From: CAVORD01 sp963698535
GTDB taxonomy: Bacteria > Bacteroidota > Bacteroidia > Bacteroidales > VadinHA17
DNA: 64,000 nt
Assembly (NCBI GenBank): GCA_963698535.1
Contig: CAVORD010000001.1
Coordinates: 1,674,001-1,738,000 of the forward strand
Reading direction: 5' to 3'
The translations under genes and the position numbers were made by a program. The notes beneath the pieces are model-generated. The model made no database searches. It saw nothing but the letters and a program-made list of their open reading frames with translations, and was not told the origin of the DNA. How positions within the stretch are numbered: the stretch's first letter is position 1; every line of letters starts with the position of its first letter. Positions 40,737 to 49,936 of the stretch are shown here, in pieces.

Positions 40737-43025
40737 CTATTTCCCGCTCATTGAAAATGGAGAAGCCTCTTTCGTTGTACCCCGCGAATATGATGGTTTT
40801 TCACTCATGAGGAATAAGAGTTTGCCTCCCATCAGCAAATCATTATGATCGAGCCAGTTAACACCAATAGTCTTCCCTCGGAATTTGAGATTTTTGACAT
40901 ATACACTTTTTTTGCTATTGTCTCTGGCAATTATCTTCAGTTTATTCCCATTTTCAAAGGTAATAGTCATCTTATCAAAAAGAGGAGCTCCCAGAACATA
41001 CTGATTGCTGCCCGGAGTTACCGGATAGAAGCCCATTGCGCTAAAAACATACCATGCGGAGGTTTGCCCGTTATCTTCATCACCGCAATATCCATCGGGG
41101 GTATAATTATACAATTTATCCATAATCTCACGAACCCTGAACTGGGTCTTCCATGGCTCACCGGCATAGTTGTAAAGATAGACCATGTGTTGAATAGGCT
41201 GATTACCATGAGCATAATTGCCCATATTCATTATCTGCATCTCTCTTATCTCATGGATTACCGTTCCATAATAGGATTCATCGAAGATAGGAGGAACAGT
41301 AAAGACGGAATCCAGTTTAGCGGTAAATTCCTTATCACCCCCCATAAGGTTAATCAGGCCCTCAACATCCTGGAATACACTCCATGTATAGTGCCAGCTG
41401 TTGCCCTCAGTAAAGGCATCACCCCACTTATATGGACTAAAAGGTGATTGAAATGAACCGTCGAGGTTTCTGCCTCTCATTAGCTTCCTCGTAGAGTCGA
41501 AAACATTTTTATAGTTATAGGCCCTCTTTCTGTAAATATCGGTCTCAGCCGGCTCTTTGCTCAGATTAATCCCAAGCTGCCAGATACAGAAATCGGCATA
41601 TGCATATTCAAGAGTCCTGGCAGCATTTTCATTTATCCCCACATCATAAGGTACGTACCCAAGATCGTTGTAGTAACCTGCTCCCATTCTGCCTACCGAA
41701 CCGAGAGGTCCCTGAGACTTGCTACTGTTAATCATAGCCTCATAAAGGGTTTCGATGTCATACCCCCTGATGCCCTTGAGCCATGAGTCGGCTATTATTG
41801 ATGATGAGTTAGATCCTATCATGCAGTTGCGGTGTCCGGGGCTTGCCCACTCAGGCAACCATCCGCTCTCCTTATATGTATTTACCAGCCCTTCCATAAT
41901 TTTCCCGTTAAGTTCAGGAAAGACGAGCGTGAAGAATGGGAAAACTGCCCTGAAGGTATCCCAGAATCCATTGTCGGTAAACATATACCCCGGCAATACT
42001 TCTCCGTTGTATGGACTGTAATGGACAATGTTACCCTTTGCATCATATTCGTAGAACATTCGTGGGAATAGCAAGACCCTGTAAAGAGCTGAGTAGAATG
42101 TTCTTTGCTGATCGGGAGTGCCGCCTTCAACCTTTAATTTAGAAAGCTCCCTGTTCCATATATTTTTGCCCTTCTCTGAAATCTCATCAAATGACGATTC
42201 TCCAACTTCTGTATTCAAATTTGTTTGTGCCTGCTCAATACTTATAAATGATGAAGCTATCTTAACATTGATCCTTTCATTCTTTCCCGTCGAGAACCTA
42301 AGTACTGCACCTGTATGAAACCCTTCCGTTGAAAGTGAATCCATCTCAATAATATCGTCGTTCCAGATAAAGCAATCATCAAAACCCTTATCGAACTGAG
42401 CCACGAAGTAGTTGTGGAAATTGGCAGGCACTCCTCCATGGTTGTTTCTAACCCATCCGATCACTTTTCGTTCGTCAGGGATTATCCTGACCATCGAGCC
42501 TTTATCAAAACCATCGATAATGATGTAAGAGGAGTCGCTCTCCGGGAAAGTATACCGGTGGATTGCAGCCCTCTCAGTAACCGTTACTTCAGCAACAACA
42601 TCGTAATCTGCCAGATAGACACTGTAGTACCAGGGATGAGCCTCTTCGGCTTTATGTGAAAACCACGACGCCCTCTCCTCCTGTCCTACCTTCAGTGCAC
42701 CCTCCATGGCCATCAGGGAGAATGCACCATAATCATTTATCCATGGACTGGGCTGATGGGTCTGTTTGATCCCCATAATCTTATGGTCATCATACTGGTA
42801 CCCCCAGCCGTTATTCATCGGGCGGGTATGTGGTGTCCAGAAGTTCATGCCCCAGGGCATAGCTACTGCAGGGTAGGTATTACCATTCGAAAGTATATAC
42901 TCGGTATCAGTGCCCATTAAAGTGTTTACCAGCTCTTCGGGACCCACATCTCCGCTTCTCTTATCTGAGCAGGAGATGGTTATTGACAGTAGGAGAGCCA
43001 ACTCTATAAGAGTAAAATTCCGCAT
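40737..43025 (-). CDS. GH92 family glycosidase (alpha-mannosidase-like), lipoprotein
   Basis: About 762 residues from ATG 43025 (MRNFTLIELALLL). A lipobox LLLSITISC marks a lipoprotein. GH92 blocks are visible: VNTLMGTDTEYILSNGNTYP, TEGNSWHYTWSVFQDVEGL, GNQPIQHMVYLYNYAGEPW and the catalytic region CGDEDNGQTSAWYVFSAMGF. GH92 enzymes are calcium-dependent exo-mannosidases. The usual FSHTH-like motif here reads GIKQTHQPSPWI and the usual GNEP is GNQP, so the subfamily and linkage may differ. No SusC/SusD pair is adjacent. Confidence 0.9.
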   Translation of the reverse strand: MRNFTLIELALLLSITISCSDKRSGDVGPEELVNTLMGTDTEYILSNGNTYPAVAMPWGMNFWTPHTRPMNNGWGYQYDDHKIMGIKQTHQPSPWINDYGAFSLMAMEGALKVGQEERASWFSHKAEEAHPWYYSVYLADYDVVAEVTVTERAAIHRYTFPESDSSYIIIDGFDKGSMVRIIPDERKVIGWVRNNHGGVPANFHNYFVAQFDKGFDDCFIWNDDIIEMDSLSTEGFHTGAVLRFSTGKNERINVKIASSFISIEQAQTNLNTEVGESSFDEISEKGKNIWNRELSKLKVEGGTPDQQRTFYSALYRVLLFPRMFYEYDAKGNIVHYSPYNGEVLPGYMFTDNGFWDTFRAVFPFFTLVFPELNGKIMEGLVNTYKESGWLPEWASPGHRNCMIGSNSSSIIADSWLKGIRGYDIETLYEAMINSSKSQGPLGSVGRMGAGYYNDLGYVPYDVGINENAARTLEYAYADFCIWQLGINLSKEPAETDIYRKRAYNYKNVFDSTRKLMRGRNLDGSFQSPFSPYKWGDAFTEGNSWHYTWSVFQDVEGLINLMGGDKEFTAKLDSVFTVPPIFDESYYGTVIHEIREMQIMNMGNYAHGNQPIQHMVYLYNYAGEPWKTQFRVREIMDKLYNYTPDGYCGDEDNGQTSAWYVFSAMGFYPVTPGSNQYVLGAPLFDKMTITFENGNKLKIIARDNSKKSVYVKNLKFRGKTIGVNWLDHNDLLMGGKLLFLMSEKPSYSRGTTKEASPFSMSGK

Positions 43026-43064
43026 ATTGCTTACATTAAAACTGATTAACACAAAACTACGATC

Positions 43065-44090
43065 TTATCCCAAAATCTTCCTTATAACATCCAGAACGCT
43101 GTCGGGGGAGAGGGTATTCATGCAGGCAAAATCTTTTCGTCGGCACTCTCCTTTACCATAAACAGTACATGGCCTGCAATCAAGCTCTGCCTCAGATACC
43201 TGAACCGAATATTCTTCCGGTTGCCCCCAGGCACTAAATCCCATCATAGGATGAGTAGCGCCCCAGATACTAACTGTGGGTACTCCCGCAAGAGCCCCAA
43301 GATGCATGTTGGAAGAGTCCATGGCTATCATTAACTGTAGCCGTGAAATAAGTGATATCTCTTCATCAATTTTCATCTGTCCGGCAGCAACGATGCTGCC
43401 CGGGATCTCCTTTGCCAATGATCTAAGACCTTTGATCTCTTCCGATCCGCCCCCGAAAAGAATAATAGTGGCACCATAATCAGCCTCTATCCTTTGCAAC
43501 AGGAGACTCATTTTCTCTATCGGCCACATCTTAAGCTTATGCTTTGCAAAGGGGGCCACCCCTATCAATACTTTACCGCCTGAAACAGCATCCTCAATAA
43601 CTGAAGGTACCTGACTTTCTGATGTAAGCCACTTCTCTCCAACGACATTAATCACAAACCCGGCATCTGAAAAAGTCTTTGCATATCGCTCCACAGTATG
43701 TGGGAGCCTCTTCTTCTCTTTTCCTGCGATAATACTCTTCTTTTCTCTTCTCCCTTTATCGACAGAGAATACCGGTATCCCGGCCATTCTGAAAAGGAGT
43801 CTTATAAATCTGCTCCGTATAACATCATGAAGATCAATCACAATATCAGGAGCAACTTCTACCCTCAGATCAATAAACAATTTTACAAGTCCCGATGCGC
43901 CCGAATATTTTTGCTTATAATCGGCTCCGAAACTCTTTATCCCCATGGCTTTGTCAAAGAAACCGGCAAATGATGAAGAGGTCAGAATAGTTACCTCATT
44001 ACCAGGATATTGTGCAGAAAAGGACAAAAGCACCGGAAGAGTGAGAAGAACATCTCCCATTGCCGAATTTCTTATCACAAGGATCTTCAT
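43065..44090 (-). CDS. Glycosyltransferase family 9 (heptosyltransferase-like)
   Basis: About 341 residues from ATG 44090 (MKILVIRNSAMGDVLLTLPVL); a start at 44120 would add ten residues and overlap the upstream gene. GT9 features are the N-terminal RNSAMGDVLLTLP, then GVAPFAKHKLKMWPIEKM near residue 175, and MAIDSSNMHLGALAGVPTVSIWGATHP near 270. It probably adds a sugar to the LPS core using a nucleotide-activated heptose or similar donor. It lies one base after the DUF6165 gene. Confidence 0.9.
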   Translation of the reverse strand: MKILVIRNSAMGDVLLTLPVLLSFSAQYPGNEVTILTSSSFAGFFDKAMGIKSFGADYKQKYSGASGLVKLFIDLRVEVAPDIVIDLHDVIRSRFIRLLFRMAGIPVFSVDKGRREKKSIIAGKEKKRLPHTVERYAKTFSDAGFVINVVGEKWLTSESQVPSVIEDAVSGGKVLIGVAPFAKHKLKMWPIEKMSLLLQRIEADYGATIILFGGGSEEIKGLRSLAKEIPGSIVAAGQMKIDEEISLISRLQLMIAMDSSNMHLGALAGVPTVSIWGATHPMMGFSAWGQPEEYSVQVSEAELDCRPCTVYGKGECRRKDFACMNTLSPDSVLDVIRKILG

Positions 44091-44091
44091 C

Positions 44092-44463
44092 CTAGTACTT
44101 TTCGTATGATTTCTCTTCAATAAGACCCGATCCGGTCTTTAAATTAATTTCTCTTTTGATTTCGGAGCGCAGGTCGTTTTTAAAATATACGGAGCGCGCC
44201 GTCTCAATGAATTCCGCACCAAAATCTTTCTTCCTTTCAAGGTCGCGTATGGTATCTTCTATCTCCCAGAGCTCCGTATTTACTTCCAGCAGATCTTTAA
44301 AAAGCTTCTCCTCCTTGCTGATTATCTTTTCAACAGCCTCATCAAGAACGATATATTCTTTTGTGAGATTTTCAATCTTAGCCTTATCTGAGATCCTCTC
44401 AAGTTTGATCATAATAATGGTCAGCTTATCAACAATCTCTCCGTTTGAAACTTCTATTTTCAT
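44092..44463 (-). CDS. DUF6165 family protein
   Basis: 123 residues. It starts MKIEVSNGEIVDKLTIIMIKLERISDKAK, whose first 16 residues and DKAKIENL match what I recall of DUF6165, followed by a long charged coiled-coil (EKIISKEEKLFKDLLEVN). In other genomes the family neighbours glycosyltransferases of LPS synthesis, as here. The molecular role is unknown. Confidence 0.75.
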   Translation of the reverse strand: MKIEVSNGEIVDKLTIIMIKLERISDKAKIENLTKEYIVLDEAVEKIISKEEKLFKDLLEVNTELWEIEDTIRDLERKKDFGAEFIETARSVYFKNDLRSEIKREINLKTGSGLIEEKSYEKY

Positions 44464-44553
44464 TAAAATATATTTTTATTCTTCCGGCAAATATATTGGT
44501 TACAGGGCCGGCCAAACCAGTTGTAAAAATAGCATCTTTTCGATTAAAAAAGG

Positions 44554-47016
44554 TTACCAGGGGTCGACATCTGCGCTTATCCTAAGTTTATTACCTCCAT
44601 TCTTACGGCCTACTTCATTAATGATAAGAGATATGGCTTCCTTGGCTTTTTCAAGGTGCACACCTTTCTCCGCTTTAAAAAGGATATTCATTATGTACCA
44701 TCCTTTAATCCTGTCAACAGGTGGATACTCGGGTCCCAGAATTCTGTTACCAAATAATTTTCTAAGTTGTCCGGCCAGCAATGCTGCTATCCGTTCTGTT
44801 TCAGTTCGTTCTTTATGTTTAACGGTAACTCTTATTAACCGGGTAAACGGTGGATAACCAAATAGTTGCCTTTCCCCTATCTGGTCATCATACAAGCCAC
44901 GGTAATCATGATTCATCACATGCTGCAATACAGCATTGCCCGGCTCTCCTGTTTGTATAATCACTACTCCCTTCTCCTCTCTTCTGCCTGCTCTCCCGCT
45001 AACCTGGCCAAGTGTCTGGTAGCTCTTCTCAAATGCCCTGAAGTCAGGGAAATTGAGCATCTGATCTGCATTAAGTATACCTACAACCCTCAAATTTGGA
45101 AAATCGAGTCCCTTTGTGATCATTTGAGTTCCTACAAGTATCTCTGTTTTTCCCTCAGAAAAATCGGTAAGCATTTCATCCAGTCTGTTTCTCTTCCTCG
45201 TTGTATCCTGATCTATTCTCTGTATTGATCGTCCGGGATAGATCACCTTAAGCTCTTCCTCCAGTTTCTCGGTTCCGAATCCCTTAATGGAAAGTGCCCT
45301 GCTGCCACATACCGAGCAACTGCCTGTAACTGAACAACTAAAACCACAATAGTGGCATACTCCCTTATTACGGGTTTTATGGTAAACCAGTTTTACATCA
45401 CAAACAGGGCAACTCTCTATGTTTCCACATTCATTGCACTCGATCATGGTGGCAAATCCCCGTCTGTTCCTGAAAATTATTGCTTGCCGCCCGTCCTCAA
45501 GAGCCTGATCCATTTCCCGGATGAGTTCCGGTGTAAAATATGAGACCATCGCCTTCCTTTTCCGTGCTTTTTTCTCATCGGCCAGCAATACATCAGGAAG
45601 CAGGGCACCACCATACCTCGTTCCAAGCTCTGCCAGTCCGTACTTACCCGAAATAGCATTGTAATATGACTCATATGACGGAGTTGCTGAACCCAGGAGT
45701 ACCCTTGCCCCGGTTATTATCCCAAGCATTATTGCTGCGTCCCTGGCATTATATCTTGGTGCCGGATCCTGTTGCTTGTAGGAGCCATCATGCTCCTCAT
45801 CGACGATTATCAGACCAAGTCTCTGGAAAGGCAAAAAAACTGATGACCTTACACCTATGATAACATCAACGCTGTTCCCCTCTGTGTCGTGATTCATTCT
45901 TTTCCAAAGCTCAGTTTTCTCCGACTCCCTCAATCCCGAGTGATATAGCTCGACTCCCCTGCTGAAATATTTAAACATCCTTTTTACTACCTGAGAGGAT
46001 ATTCCAATTTCGGGCAGCAGATAAAGCACCTGCTCTCCCCTGCCGATTGCCTTTCTCATCAGGTCGGCATATATTTCCGTTTTACCGCTTGAGGTAACAC
46101 CGTGAAGCAGAACGGTGGGTTTTATCTTGAATGATTCAAGAATATGATCGGAAACCTCTTTCTGGATAGTTGATAATGTGATGCCCGAAATATTCTCTCT
46201 GTCAGGTTCGGACAACTTATAAGCCTCTTCCTCTGTCTGAATAAATATATTCTTCCCGCAAAGGGCTTTGATAACAACAAGGTCAACACCACCTTTTTTC
46301 ATTACGAGCGATCGCTCAACAGGTGGAATAATTTCTCCGCCATCATATCCGCTCAACTCAAGCCATGCGTTTAGTGCTGATAATTGCCTGGAGGCTTTAC
46401 GGAGTGATTCAGTTATCTCACCCAGCTCATGACCGGTGATAGCCCTCGTGAGAGATAAAAAATGCACCTTTCGAGCTGCTTTCCTTTCTGGAATAATCTC
46501 TCTTAAAGTAATATAGCCATTTGATAATTCATCGAGGACCTTAAAAAGAGATACACCGCCAGGCTTTTCTGGCAGCTTGGCTACTGATATCTCACCTGCA
46601 CGGGTAACAAGATCATATACAACTGAAGCAGGGTATGACAGGTTCTCCACCCCTTTGGTTCCATCGGTAATAGTAATTACACTTTCACTGGCGGTCAGCA
46701 TGAGTGATGGCATAGCCGCTCTTAGAACCTCCCCGGGGGTACACATATAATATGATGCCAGCCATTCCCAGAACCGTAACATGTTCCCTGAGATGAGAGG
46801 GGCATCATCTACTATCGCCTCAATAGGTTTTACTGTAACGGATTGTGATTTTGCTGAGGTGACCTTGTTTACTATACCGGTATAATATCTCTTAGTTCCA
46901 AAGGAGACAACAACCCTGATCCCCGGAGAAACCGAATTCATCAGTTCATTGGGAACCGAGTAGGTAAATGGCCCTGGTACGGGAAGGGGTATTATAACTT
47001 CAGCGAATAGATCCAT
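44554..47016 (-). CDS. priA: Primosomal protein N' (replication restart helicase PriA)
   Basis: 820 residues. A 3'-5' superfamily 2 helicase that reloads the replisome at stalled forks. The N-terminal DNA-binding domain precedes Walker A LLHGVTSSGKTEIY near residue 310, Walker B IIVDEEHDGSYKQ near 405, and a zinc-binding insert with eight cysteines (CNECGNIESCPVCD and CHYCGFSCSVTGSCSVCG) near 510-550. The C-terminal helicase motifs include LVGTQMITKGLDFPNL and QVSGRAGRREEKG. Full length and intact. Confidence 0.97.
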   Translation of the reverse strand: MDLFAEVIIPLPVPGPFTYSVPNELMNSVSPGIRVVVSFGTKRYYTGIVNKVTSAKSQSVTVKPIEAIVDDAPLISGNMLRFWEWLASYYMCTPGEVLRAAMPSLMLTASESVITITDGTKGVENLSYPASVVYDLVTRAGEISVAKLPEKPGGVSLFKVLDELSNGYITLREIIPERKAARKVHFLSLTRAITGHELGEITESLRKASRQLSALNAWLELSGYDGGEIIPPVERSLVMKKGGVDLVVIKALCGKNIFIQTEEEAYKLSEPDRENISGITLSTIQKEVSDHILESFKIKPTVLLHGVTSSGKTEIYADLMRKAIGRGEQVLYLLPEIGISSQVVKRMFKYFSRGVELYHSGLRESEKTELWKRMNHDTEGNSVDVIIGVRSSVFLPFQRLGLIIVDEEHDGSYKQQDPAPRYNARDAAIMLGIITGARVLLGSATPSYESYYNAISGKYGLAELGTRYGGALLPDVLLADEKKARKRKAMVSYFTPELIREMDQALEDGRQAIIFRNRRGFATMIECNECGNIESCPVCDVKLVYHKTRNKGVCHYCGFSCSVTGSCSVCGSRALSIKGFGTEKLEEELKVIYPGRSIQRIDQDTTRKRNRLDEMLTDFSEGKTEILVGTQMITKGLDFPNLRVVGILNADQMLNFPDFRAFEKSYQTLGQVSGRAGRREEKGVVIIQTGEPGNAVLQHVMNHDYRGLYDDQIGERQLFGYPPFTRLIRVTVKHKERTETERIAALLAGQLRKLFGNRILGPEYPPVDRIKGWYIMNILFKAEKGVHLEKAKEAISLIINEVGRKNGGNKLRISADVDPW

Positions 47017-47075
47017 TAAAGAGATAGATTATCCTGCTAAAATAATCAGAATTAGAAGAGGATAGCTGTTTGCAC

Positions 47076-48926
47076 TTAAATTGGCCCGGAAATAAGTGGA
47101 TCAATAGCAGACAGAAGTGTCTCTTTTCTCACAGGTTTGAGCAGGCAGGCATCGCATCCTGCATCAAGGATATGCTTCTTGTCATCTTCAAAGATAAATG
47201 CGGTTTGCGCTATAACAGGCACCCTGTTACCGGACTCTCTTATGCTTGCCACAACATCAATACCATTGATACCAGGCATCTGCATATCGAGAACTATCAC
47301 ATCAATCTTATGTTCATTATCTATTATTTCCAGTGCCTCCTTTCCGGAGGAAGCCTTATAAACCATAATCCCGGTATCCTCCAGAGTTTTCTCCAGGTAT
47401 CCAAGGACATCCAGATTATCATCGACAATAAGACAACTTTTGCCCTTCCAGTTGATGTTTGCAATAATGCTTTCAGAACTGGGAACTCGAATTGCCGGAC
47501 CAATTACCTTTAGCGGTATGGTTATGGTAAACTGCGAACCTTTACCCTGCTCCGAGTCTACTTTTATCTCCCCGCCCAGCATCTGAATAACCTCTCTGGA
47601 CAATGACAACCCGATACCAAGTCCTTCAAAAGTCCTCTTCCATCCCATATCTACCTGCCTGAATTCATCAAAGATCCTGGTCAGGTTTTTCTTTTCTATC
47701 CCTATCCCTGAGTCTTTCACAATAAAGCAAAGATCATTACCTTCTACCATGTACTCAACAACTACTTCTCCTTCAATAGTAAACTTGATAGCGTTCTCAA
47801 CCAAATGGTTCAGAACCCTTTTAAGCCAGTGTCTGTCGGTATACACAAGACCCACATTCAAGGGCATCTTGTCAGAAGCTATCAGCTCTATTCTCTTTTC
47901 ATTTCTAACGATCAATCTCCGTGCTTCTGCCAAAACTTCCGTTACCAGCTCCTGAAGGTCAACTTCGCCATATTTTATTCCTGCCTGACCACTTTCCAGT
48001 CGTGAAAGATCGATAATATCACCAATTATTGTCATTAACCTGTCGCTGTTATACTCAATCTGCTCCAGGTACTCATTCTTAATTACTGTGTCAATATCCT
48101 CCGCCCTCAGCAGATTTGAAAAACCAATTATGCTGTTCAGGGGTGTCCTTATCTCATGTGATATATTGGCTACAAAGGTGGTCTTGAGGCGATTGCTTGC
48201 CTCCGCCTCCTCCTTAGCCTCTGTAAGGGCTCTTTCAACTGTTTTCTGTTCGGAGATATCCCTGTAAATATCAAGGTAGCCCAGCAACCCGGAATTATTA
48301 TCGTGTATAGATACTGATTTGACCGAGAACTCAATAAACCCTCCTCCATTTTTAAGGAGTCTTACCATTCCTTCGTAACTTCTGTTATCAATAAGCGACT
48401 TGCTCCTGTCAGCCAGGAAACCAACATCCTCAGGGTGAATAAAATTCCCCAGGCTGAAGCTCTTTTTTCCTGCTTCTGTCACTCCCAGGAACTTAAAAAA
48501 TGAACTGTTCGCAAATTCAAGCTCCTCTTCCGTATTGTGAAAAGAGATTGCATCATCAGCAGATTCAATAAGAGACTGAAAAAAGTATTCCGAATGCTCC
48601 AGATCCCTTGCGATCTGATCCCTCTCGCTGGTAAGGTTCTGATTGGTTGAGACCAGGGCTTTGTTGTGATCTGATATCTCCCTGTTTTTCAATTCAAGCA
48701 GGACATTGAGTTTTTTAAGCCGCAATGAAAAATAGATCACAATCGATGTTGTCAGTCCAAGAGCACCAACAATGAGCAGCAACATAAATGCAAGGGTGCT
48801 TGAAATAGCTCCAGGGACCAAAATGGCAGTGCTTAACGGAAGATGCCATCCGGAAACATTGCTAAAAATGAATAAAGGAGCAACGCCCATGCATAAATTA
48901 ATTAAAGGGAAAGCCGAAACCTCCAA
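47076..48926 (-). CDS. Hybrid sensor histidine kinase (PAS-HisKA-HATPase-REC)
   Basis: 616 residues. One clear membrane helix near 42-70, then a short coiled coil, a PAS domain at about 110-235 (FQSLIESADDAISFHN), HisKA with phospho-acceptor NISHEIRTPLNS near 258, HATPase (LVENAIKFTIEGEV, DSGIGIEKKN, GLGIGLSLS) and a C-terminal receiver with phospho-acceptor VIVLDMQMPGING near 560. It has no DNA-binding output, so it must act through a partner. No periplasmic sensor domain of note is present. It stands alone next to priA; the stimulus is unknown. Confidence 0.93.
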   Translation of the reverse strand: MEVSAFPLINLCMGVAPLFIFSNVSGWHLPLSTAILVPGAISSTLAFMLLLIVGALGLTTSIVIYFSLRLKKLNVLLELKNREISDHNKALVSTNQNLTSERDQIARDLEHSEYFFQSLIESADDAISFHNTEEELEFANSSFFKFLGVTEAGKKSFSLGNFIHPEDVGFLADRSKSLIDNRSYEGMVRLLKNGGGFIEFSVKSVSIHDNNSGLLGYLDIYRDISEQKTVERALTEAKEEAEASNRLKTTFVANISHEIRTPLNSIIGFSNLLRAEDIDTVIKNEYLEQIEYNSDRLMTIIGDIIDLSRLESGQAGIKYGEVDLQELVTEVLAEARRLIVRNEKRIELIASDKMPLNVGLVYTDRHWLKRVLNHLVENAIKFTIEGEVVVEYMVEGNDLCFIVKDSGIGIEKKNLTRIFDEFRQVDMGWKRTFEGLGIGLSLSREVIQMLGGEIKVDSEQGKGSQFTITIPLKVIGPAIRVPSSESIIANINWKGKSCLIVDDNLDVLGYLEKTLEDTGIMVYKASSGKEALEIIDNEHKIDVIVLDMQMPGINGIDVVASIRESGNRVPVIAQTAFIFEDDKKHILDAGCDACLLKPVRKETLLSAIDPLISGPI

Positions 48927-49138
48927 TCTCTATCACAAAGTTAGAGTTTTCTTTCTTCCCTCTGTTCAAAAAAAACAAATTAGACTATCTCACTAAATCT
49001 GTCTGCAATTTATGAACTAATTCTGATTTTGTAAATTTTTTCTTTCAATTCTCACCAGTGACTAATGATAATAGTAGATTGTATACGGAATAGTAAGGGG
49101 AAGGATACATTTTTTTAAACCAATTCGAAAAATAGTTG

Positions 49139-49167
49139 TTGAATGTATGTGATATAGGATAACTTTA
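49139..49167 (+). promoter_or_regulatory. Candidate promoter of the CDGSH gene pair
   Basis: TTG at 49139-49141 and TAACTTTA at 49160-49167, separated by 18 bases, resemble the Bacteroidota TTTG/TAnnTTTG elements. The ATG follows about 30 bases downstream. Confidence 0.35.
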
Positions 49168-49196
49168 AATTATGATTTCAACACTTTTGCAGCAAT

Positions 49197-49712
49197 ATGG
49201 AACAAAAGAGCGATTATAAACTACACAGAAACAAGACATACAGAAGCGATGACATTACAGTTTACTGGAAACCATCGGCATGTATCCATGCATCCACCTG
49301 TTTCCGGGAATTGATAGAGGTATTTGACCCTGGCACCAGGCCGTGGATAAATATGAGTGGGGCACCCACTGAAAAGATTATTGCAACTGTTAATAAGTGC
49401 CCGACAGAGGCTCTTGCCTGGAAATGGAATGACGAATCCAAAAATAAAGAGATAGGAGGGGAACAGAAAAATCACATCCTTTATCGTCGTCCGGACCTTA
49501 TTGATACCGGAGCGGAAGAGGTGAAGAAAACAACTGCACAGGTAAAAATTATGCCTGATGGTCCAATTGTGGTAGAGGGAACGTTTCACATGAAGAGTTC
49601 GGGATTGGAAAGGGAGGCAGAAAACGGCTTCATCTCATTCTGCAGATGCGGAAAGTCAAGAAGTCAACCTTTTTGCGATGGGATGCACAGAAAAACAGGT
49701 TTCAAAGATTAA
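49197..49712 (+). CDS. YjdI-CDGSH fusion iron-sulfur protein
   Basis: 171 residues. Residues 15-75 form a YjdI-like (Fer4_19) mono-cluster domain with CIHASTCFRELIEVFDP and NKCPTEALAW. The C-terminal part is a CDGSH-type domain, FCRCGKSRSQPFCDGMHRKTGF near 146-167, with three cysteines and one histidine ligating a [2Fe-2S] cluster; the usual Ser/Thr/Ala of CDGSH is Met. No signal peptide, so it is cytoplasmic. The role is unknown, probably redox or cluster handling. It is followed by a second CDGSH gene after 7 bases. Confidence 0.88.
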   Translation: MEQKSDYKLHRNKTYRSDDITVYWKPSACIHASTCFRELIEVFDPGTRPWINMSGAPTEKIIATVNKCPTEALAWKWNDESKNKEIGGEQKNHILYRRPDLIDTGAEEVKKTTAQVKIMPDGPIVVEGTFHMKSSGLEREAENGFISFCRCGKSRSQPFCDGMHRKTGFKD

Positions 49713-49719
49713 GCTTAGA

Positions 49720-49926
49720 ATGATGAGCAGCACTACAAAACAAGAGAAATTAGAGATAGAGGTTATAGATAACGGACCGCTCCATATTTCAGGGATATTT
49801 GAATTTTCCGATCCCAAAAGGAATCTAAAGGAGACCACGAACGATATATACCTGTGCAGATGCTTCAGGAGCAGCAACCTGCCCTACTGCGACGGCACAC
49901 ATAAACGGCCTCATAAAGATCAGTAA
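49720..49926 (+). CDS. Small CDGSH iron-sulfur protein
   Basis: About 68 residues from ATG 49720 (MMSSTTKQEKLEI); the open frame extends further upstream but that part would overlap the previous gene. The CDGSH motif is CRCFRSSNLPYCDGTH near residue 45-60. It is downstream of the YjdI-CDGSH fusion in the same operon, and resembles that protein's C-terminal domain, so the two may be products of one duplication. Confidence 0.85.
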   Translation: MMSSTTKQEKLEIEVIDNGPLHISGIFEFSDPKRNLKETTNDIYLCRCFRSSNLPYCDGTHKRPHKDQ

Positions 49927-49936
49927 ATTAAGCAGT

